Of a stretch of DNA of 8,074 nucleotides, positions 5,244-8,074 are shown piece by piece. The DNA comes from Microbacteriaceae bacterium. Lineage in GTDB: Bacteria > Actinomycetota > Actinomycetes > Actinomycetales > Microbacteriaceae. Made by a program: the position numbers and the translations under genes. The notes beneath the pieces were generated by a model. That model did not search any database. It saw only the letters and a list, made by a program, of their open reading frames with translations, and had not been told where the DNA came from. Position 1 is the first letter of the stretch. Every line of letters begins with the position of its first letter. The stretch lies in the NCBI GenBank assembly GCA_017744755.1, contig JAGIAU010000089.1:1-8074 (forward strand), read 5' to 3'.

Positions 5244-5723
5244 CTAGCAGGAATCGGCGAAGACCCTCCGCGGGTGCTCGGGGTCCGTGTCGTCGACGAT
5301 CGCCGAGGGATCCCGCGGCGCTCGGACGATCGGCCCGCCGGGTTCCGGGAGCCGGATCTCCGGCGCGCCGAGCAGCCCGATGGACCAGTGCCAGATGCCG
5401 CGCAGCTCCGGCTGCAGCAGGAGCGCGCCGTCGACCAGGAGCACCGCGTCGGGGTCCCGGCTCGTCGCGCCGGCCCGGAACGGATCGACGACCGAGGCGC
5501 GCAGCGCGGCCTCCGTCTCGGCGAACGCCGCGCCGCCTGGCGCGGAGGCGCGGACGACCGTCGCCCCGCCGGCCTCGAGGACGCCGCCAAGGGCGTCCGC
5601 GAAGCGCGTTCTGCGGGCTCCGTCGTCGCCGTCGATCGCGACGAGCCGCCTGCCGCGCGGGTAGAGCGACAGGAACTCGTCCCGCAGCTCCCCGAGCAGC
5701 CCGTCCGCCGCCTCCGTGATCAT
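5244..5723 (-). CDS. Uridine-kinase-like P-loop protein, shortened and probably inactive
   Basis: This 159-residue protein resembles the actinobacterial uridine kinase-like P-loop family. Family-like parts are RGRRLVAIDGDDGA (residues 23-36), FADALGGVLEAGG (41-53), VVRAS (56-60), DPFRAG (80-85), DAVLLVDGALLLQPELRG (92-109) and IVDDTDPEHPRRV (142-154). Two things are wrong for a kinase. The P-loop reads GDDGARRT, so the phosphate-binding Lys of GxxGxGK[ST] is Arg and a Gly is lost. The substrate segment that normally follows VRAS (with DDFH and an arginine/tyrosine-rich stretch) is missing, and the protein is about 40-50 residues shorter than relatives as I recall them. It may be a decaying gene or a pseudokinase with another role. 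There is no internal stop. The ATG at 5721-5723 follows a TAGGCT box by six bases. The membrane peptide gene ends 9 bp upstream. Confidence 0.72.
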   Translation of the reverse strand: MITEAADGLLGELRDEFLSLYPRGRRLVAIDGDDGARRTRFADALGGVLEAGGATVVRASAPGGAAFAETEAALRASVVDPFRAGATSRDPDAVLLVDGALLLQPELRGIWHWSIGLLGAPEIRLPEPGGPIVRAPRDPSAIVDDTDPEHPRRVFADSC

Positions 5724-5729
5724 GCCGTC

Positions 5730-5735
5730 AGCCTA
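5730..5735 (-). promoter_or_regulatory. Putative -10 box (TAGGCT) of a leaderless promoter for the uridine-kinase-like gene
   Basis: The minus strand reads TAGGCT, six bases, then ATG, and no Shine-Dalgarno sequence is present. The TAG of the box (5733-5735) is also the stop codon of the upstream 37-codon gene, the same arrangement as at the isomerase gene. Confidence 0.4.
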
Positions 5736-5846
5736 GGCGTCGTGGCGACGGGTGGGGACGCGGCGGTAGCCGTCGCGTGCGATGGCGGCGCAGGTGCCGA
5801 CGATCGCGGCGGCGGCGATGGCGCCGAGGGCGATGAGAACGATCAT
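5733..5846 (-). CDS. Small single-pass membrane protein (37 residues)
   Basis: This short reading frame starts at ATG 5844-5846 and ends at TAG 5733-5735. It begins MIVLIALGAIAAAAIVG, continues through TCAAIA, and ends RDGYRRVPTRRHDA. Residues 1-22 form one hydrophobic helix, followed by a basic cytoplasmic-type tail, so it probably inserts with the tail inside. I recall similar tiny proteins with a membrane helix followed by a DGYRRVPTR-like tail in Microbacteriaceae; their function is unknown to me. A TAGCGT box lies seven bases before the ATG, and the uridine-kinase-like gene follows after 9 bp. The codons are GC-ended like those of its neighbours. Short length is the main doubt. Confidence 0.65.
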   Translation of the reverse strand: MIVLIALGAIAAAAIVGTCAAIARDGYRRVPTRRHDA

Positions 5847-5853
5847 GGCAGGA

Positions 5854-5859
5854 ACGCTA
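5854..5859 (-). promoter_or_regulatory. Putative -10 box (TAGCGT) of a leaderless promoter for the membrane-peptide gene
   Basis: The minus strand reads TAGCGT, seven bases, then the ATG at 5846. No -35 is obvious. The inverted repeat at 5872-5891 lies where a -35 region would be, so a protein bound there could block or recruit polymerase. Confidence 0.45.
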
Positions 5860-5871
5860 CGGTTGACGACT

Positions 5872-5891
5872 TCCTGCCACGAGTGGCAGGA
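5872..5891. repeat. Perfect inverted repeat with 9-base arms (TCCTGCCAC-GA-GTGGCAGGA)
   Basis: The two arms are exact reverse complements separated by GA. It is centred about 60 bp before the regulator start and 35 bp before the divergent peptide start. The short spacer and intergenic place favour a dimeric operator over a terminator, and no T-run follows on either strand. Confidence 0.75.
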
Positions 5892-5926
5892 TCGACAGCA
5901 TTCGGAGGAAAACTGCCAGATCGCTC

Positions 5927-5933
5927 GGGAGGA
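5927..5933 (+). promoter_or_regulatory. Ribosome binding site of the GlxA-type regulator (GGGAGGA)
   Basis: GGGAGGA lies eight bases before the ATG at 5942 and fixes this start. The strong site shows that the regulator message has a leader, unlike the divergent peptide gene. Confidence 0.75.
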
Positions 5934-5941
5934 ACGACGGC

Positions 5942-6901
5942 ATGAAGACGGTCGCCTGCATCGTCCAGGACGGGTTCACCCCGTTCGAGTTCGGCATCGC
6001 CTGCGAGGCCTTCGGGCTCGACCGCTCCGACGACGGCATCCCCGTCTTCGACTTCCGCGTCGTCGCCGCGGAGCCGGGTGAGGTGCGCACGAGCCTCGGG
6101 TTCACCGTGAACGTCACGGAGGGCCTCGACTTCGCCGAGCAGGCCGACCTCGTCATCGTGACCCCTGTCCCGAGCACGGTCTGGCACGCGCCCGACGAGC
6201 GCGTCCTCGGGGTCATCCGCGGCGCCGTCGCGCGCGGGGCCTGGCTGCTCAGCCTGTGCAGCGGCGTGTTCCACGTCGCCGCGGCCGGGGTGCTCGACGG
6301 CCGCCGGGCGACGACCCACTGGCGCTACGTCCACCACCTCGCGGCGACGCATGCGGCGATCGACGTCGATCCGGACGTGCTCTACGTCCAGGACGGCCGG
6401 ATCATCACGAGCGCCGGCACCGCGGCCGGGATCGACGCGAGCCTCCATCTGCTGCGCCAGGAGCTCGGCGCCGAGGCCGTGAACCGCATCGCCCGCCGCA
6501 TGGTCGTCGCGCCGCAGCGCGACGGCGGGCAGGCGCAGTTCATCGCGAAGCCGCTGCCCGATGCGGCCTCCCGGTCGCTCGCCCCGATCGCCGACTGGAT
6601 GCTCGACCACCTCGACGAGGAGCTCGCGGTCGAGCGGCTCGCCGCCCGCGCGCACATGTCCCCGCGGCACTTCGCCCGGCGCTTCCGAGCCGACTACGGG
6701 ACGACACCGGCCGCGTGGCTCGGCCGCCAGCGCGTGCTCCGGGCGCAGCAGCTCCTCGAGGAGACGGACCTCGGACTCGACGCGGTGGCCGCCGCCGCCG
6801 GCTTCGGCTCCGCCGCCGTCCTCCGGCAGAACTTCGCCCGGGTGCTCGGCATCACCCCGACGGCCTACCGCGCGCGCTTCGCCCGCGCCGTCCCCGCCTG
6901 A
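5942..6901 (+). CDS. GlxA/AdpA-type transcriptional regulator (DJ-1/PfpI domain plus AraC helix-turn-helix)
   Basis: This 319-residue cytoplasmic regulator has two domains. Residues 1-190 form a DJ-1/PfpI (class I glutamine-amidotransferase-like) domain. It contains Cys106 in LLSLCSGVFHVA, followed by GVLDGRRATTHW (116-127) and TSAGTAAGID (156-165). The linker RRMVVAPQRDGGQAQFI (185-201) is typical of the GlxA/AdpA group. Residues 212-316 form the AraC DNA-binding domain with two helix-turn-helix units, including LAARAHMSPRHFARRF (233-248) and AAAAGFGSAAVLRQNF (283-298). In this class the first domain usually mediates oligomerisation or ligand sensing and is not a working protease. The length fits GlxA proteins and is shorter than Streptomyces AdpA. 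A good ribosome site precedes the ATG. AdpA-like boxes upstream suggest autoregulation and control of the divergent genes. The target pathway is unknown. Confidence 0.95.
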   Translation: MKTVACIVQDGFTPFEFGIACEAFGLDRSDDGIPVFDFRVVAAEPGEVRTSLGFTVNVTEGLDFAEQADLVIVTPVPSTVWHAPDERVLGVIRGAVARGAWLLSLCSGVFHVAAAGVLDGRRATTHWRYVHHLAATHAAIDVDPDVLYVQDGRIITSAGTAAGIDASLHLLRQELGAEAVNRIARRMVVAPQRDGGQAQFIAKPLPDAASRSLAPIADWMLDHLDEELAVERLAARAHMSPRHFARRFRADYGTTPAAWLGRQRVLRAQQLLEETDLGLDAVAAAAGFGSAAVLRQNFARVLGITPTAYRARFARAVPA

Positions 6902-6913
6902 TCGGCGCCGGGC

Positions 6914-7231
6914 TCAGGAGCGCACGAGCCGCGCGATCGCCTGGGAGGCCTCGGCGAGCTTCGCGTCGATCGCATCGCCGCCGGACTCGACGGCGTCGCG
7001 GACGCAGTGCTTCAGATGGTCGTCGAGCAGGCCGAGCGCGACGCTCTCGAGCGCGCTCGTGAGCGCCGAGATCTGCGTGAGGATGTCGACGCAGTACTGC
7101 TCCTCGTCGATCATCCGCGAGATGCCGCGCGCCTGGCCCTCGATCCGCCGCAGCCGCGCGAGGTAGCGGGCCTTGTCGGAGATGTAGCCATGGGCGGCGT
7201 GCTCCGCGTGCGCGTCGTGCGGGTCAGGCAT
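6914..7231 (-). CDS. csoR: Copper-sensing repressor of the CsoR family
   Basis: This 105-residue all-helical repressor belongs to the CsoR/RcnR family, which binds operators of metal-efflux genes and releases them on Cu(I) binding. The copper ligands fit CsoR exactly: Cys47 (EEQYCVDIL), His72 and Cys76 (DHLKHC). The 25- and 4-residue intervals equal those of M. tuberculosis CsoR (Cys36, His61, Cys65), and Tyr46 matches its second-shell tyrosine. The basic helix ARLRRIEGQARGISRMI (25-41) is the DNA-binding face. An N-terminal tail has histidines at 5, 8, 11 and 14, which could bind metal. The start ATG 7229-7231 lies inside the end of the ATPase gene (8-base overlap) and has AAGGAG seven bases upstream. 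It is thus the distal gene of the copper operon, probably repressing a promoter outside the window. Confidence 0.94.
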   Translation of the reverse strand: MPDPHDAHAEHAAHGYISDKARYLARLRRIEGQARGISRMIDEEQYCVDILTQISALTSALESVALGLLDDHLKHCVRDAVESGGDAIDAKLAEASQAIARLVRS

Positions 7232-8074
7232 GCTGGTGCTCCTTCGTGGTGGCGTCGATCCGGAGTGCGCGGGCCGCGCTGCGCTCCGGCCGCAGGTCGA
7301 GCCGGCGGAGCCATTGCGCGTTCGCCGCGACGACGATCGTGGACAGCGACATGAGCACCGCCCCGACCGACATCGGCAGCGTGAACCCCACCGGCGCGAG
7401 CACGCCGGCGGCGAGCGGGACGCTGAGGAGGTTGTAGCCGGCGGCCCACCAGAGGTTCTGCACCATCTTCCGGTACGACGCGCGCGACAGCTCGATGACG
7501 GACAGCACGGATCGCGGGTCGGAGCTCGCGAGCACGACGCCGGCCGAGGCGATCGCGACGTCGGTGCCGGCGCCGATCGCGATGCCGACGTCCGCCTGGG
7601 CGAGCGCCGGGGCGTCGTTCACGCCGTCGCCGACCATCGCCACGGCGCGGCCCTCGGCCTGCAGCTCGCCGACCTTCGCCGCCTTGTCCTCTGGTCGGAC
7701 CCCCGCGAACACACGGTCGATGCCGAGCTCGCCGGCGACCGAGCGCGCGACGGCCTCGGCGTCGCCCGTGATCATGACGACCCGGCGACCGAGCGCGTGC
7801 AGCGCGTCGACGGCCTCGCGGGACTCGGGCCGGATGCCGTCGGCGAGCCGCAGCGCGCCGACGACCTCGCCGTCGCGCGTCACGTGCAGGACGGTCGCAC
7901 CCTCCGCGTGCCACTTCGCCGTCGCGGGCAGCTCCCCGGCGCCCTCCTCCTCGAGCAGGCGCGGCCCGCCGACGCGCACGCGCGCGCCGAGCACGGTCGC
8001 CGTCACCCAGTAGCCCACTGCACTTTCCGGCCAGGCTTGCTGCAGCCAGCCCACGGGCAGCAGCAGGCCCACCA
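7224..8074 (-). CDS. P1B-type heavy-metal (copper) ATPase, 3' part only; subclass P1B-3/CopB-like
   Basis: The C-terminal ~283 residues of a P1B-ATPase are visible; the start lies beyond the right edge. Such pumps use ATP to export copper from the cytoplasm. Counting from position 8072, the nucleotide-binding part includes VGGPRLL (34-40), the hinge TGD (102-104) and GDGVND (148-153). The last two membrane helices carry N-x5-GYN-x4-P (206-219) and MSLST-x5-N (241-251), which fit the P1B-3 (CopB-like) rather than the CPC-type P1B-1 pattern. The CPx motif, DKTGT and N-terminal region are outside the window. The stop at 7224-7226 overlaps csoR by 8 bases. About the first 20 residues at the edge (positions ~8006-8074) do not look like this family and use different codons. 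That part may be a junction or assembly error. Confidence 0.92.
   Translation of the reverse strand, partial: VGLLLPVGWLQQAWPESAVGYWVTATVLGARVRVGGPRLLEEEGAGELPATAKWHAEGATVLHVTRDGEVVGALRLADGIRPESREAVDALHALGRRVVMITGDAEAVARSVAGELGIDRVFAGVRPEDKAAKVGELQAEGRAVAMVGDGVNDAPALAQADVGIAIGAGTDVAIASAGVVLASSDPRSVLSVIELSRASYRKMVQNLWWAAGYNLLSVPLAAGVLAPVGFTLPMSVGAVLMSLSTIVVAANAQWLRRLDLRPERSAARALRIDATTKEHQHA
7239..7244 (-). promoter_or_regulatory. Ribosome binding site of csoR (AAGGAG) inside the ATPase gene
   Basis: The minus strand reads AAGGAG, seven bases, ATG. The site is embedded in the last codons of the ATPase gene, so csoR is translated from the same message and perhaps coupled to it. Confidence 0.8.

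Larger units (their letters stand above)
5846..5918. promoter_or_regulatory. Cluster of AdpA-like boxes between the membrane-peptide gene and the GlxA/AdpA-type regulator
   Basis: Four copies of TGGCAG occur here. TGGCAGGAAC (5846-5855, plus) and TGGCAGGATC (5884-5893, plus) each match the Streptomyces AdpA consensus TGGCSNGWWY at nine of ten positions, with A at the S position. Two minus-strand copies (5879-5870 and 5918-5909) match at eight. The middle two form an inverted repeat. The downstream regulator belongs to the AdpA structural class, so this is probably its own operator region, controlling both divergent units. Confidence 0.5.

Noticed and set aside
5843..6670. Minus-strand frame (275 codons) opposite the GlxA-type regulator
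   Set aside because: It has no domain and is Arg/Asp/Gly-rich; the regulator on the plus strand is unambiguous.
6902..6913. CGGCGCCG palindrome between the GlxA-type gene and csoR as a bidirectional terminator
   Set aside because: It is 8 bases with no loop and no T-run; such GC palindromes are expected by chance in this composition.

Overview
The window is very GC-rich DNA with short intergenic gaps and strongly GC-ended codons. Start codons often sit 6-7 bases after a TAnnnT box, a pattern typical of leaderless transcripts in Actinobacteria. The gene content also fits a high-GC actinobacterium: a GlxA/AdpA-type regulator, a DUF2255 protein, a small membrane peptide ending RDGYRRVPTR, and a CsoR next to a copper-type P1B ATPase. 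My best guess is Microbacteriaceae, from recalled family resemblance rather than a search. No RNA gene, IS element, CRISPR array or phage gene is visible. The longest stretch without a gene is 3704-3893 (190 bp), and it holds the cspA promoter region.

Layout. Positions 14-1765 (minus) hold a tight cluster, in transcription order: a RidA-like protein, a dienelactone-hydrolase-family protein and an enoyl-CoA isomerase/hydratase. The first pair overlaps as TGATG and the second pair is 10 bp apart. A GNAT acetyltransferase (1828-2241, minus) lies upstream and is divergent from a PLP-dependent threonine aldolase (2337-3329, plus). The aldolase converges on a DUF2255 gene (3326-3703, minus), and one CTAG supplies both stop codons. 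Next comes a cold-shock protein gene (3894-4100) followed after 15 bp by a membrane fatty acid desaturase (4116-5213), a plausible cold-response operon. A 37-residue membrane peptide (5733-5846) and a shortened uridine-kinase-like protein with a damaged P-loop (5244-5723) form a minus-strand pair. They diverge from a GlxA/AdpA-type regulator (5942-6901). The shared upstream region carries an inverted repeat and four near-matches to the Streptomyces AdpA box. The right end holds csoR (6914-7231) and the 3' part of a P1B-type metal ATPase (7224 to the window edge), both minus and overlapping by 8 bp.

How the genes work together. The clearest functional units are copper sensing and efflux (csoR plus ATPase), cold adaptation of RNA folding and membrane lipid (csp plus desaturase), and a small acyl-CoA/ester catabolism or detoxification cluster (ridA-like, hydrolase, isomerase). 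The GlxA-type regulator probably controls itself and the divergent peptide/kinase-like pair. I do not see a clearly new multi-gene system. The most unusual items are the recurrent leaderless promoter pattern, the AdpA-like box cluster, the degenerate kinase, the stacked palindromes before cspA, and a foreign-looking last ~70 bases at the right edge.
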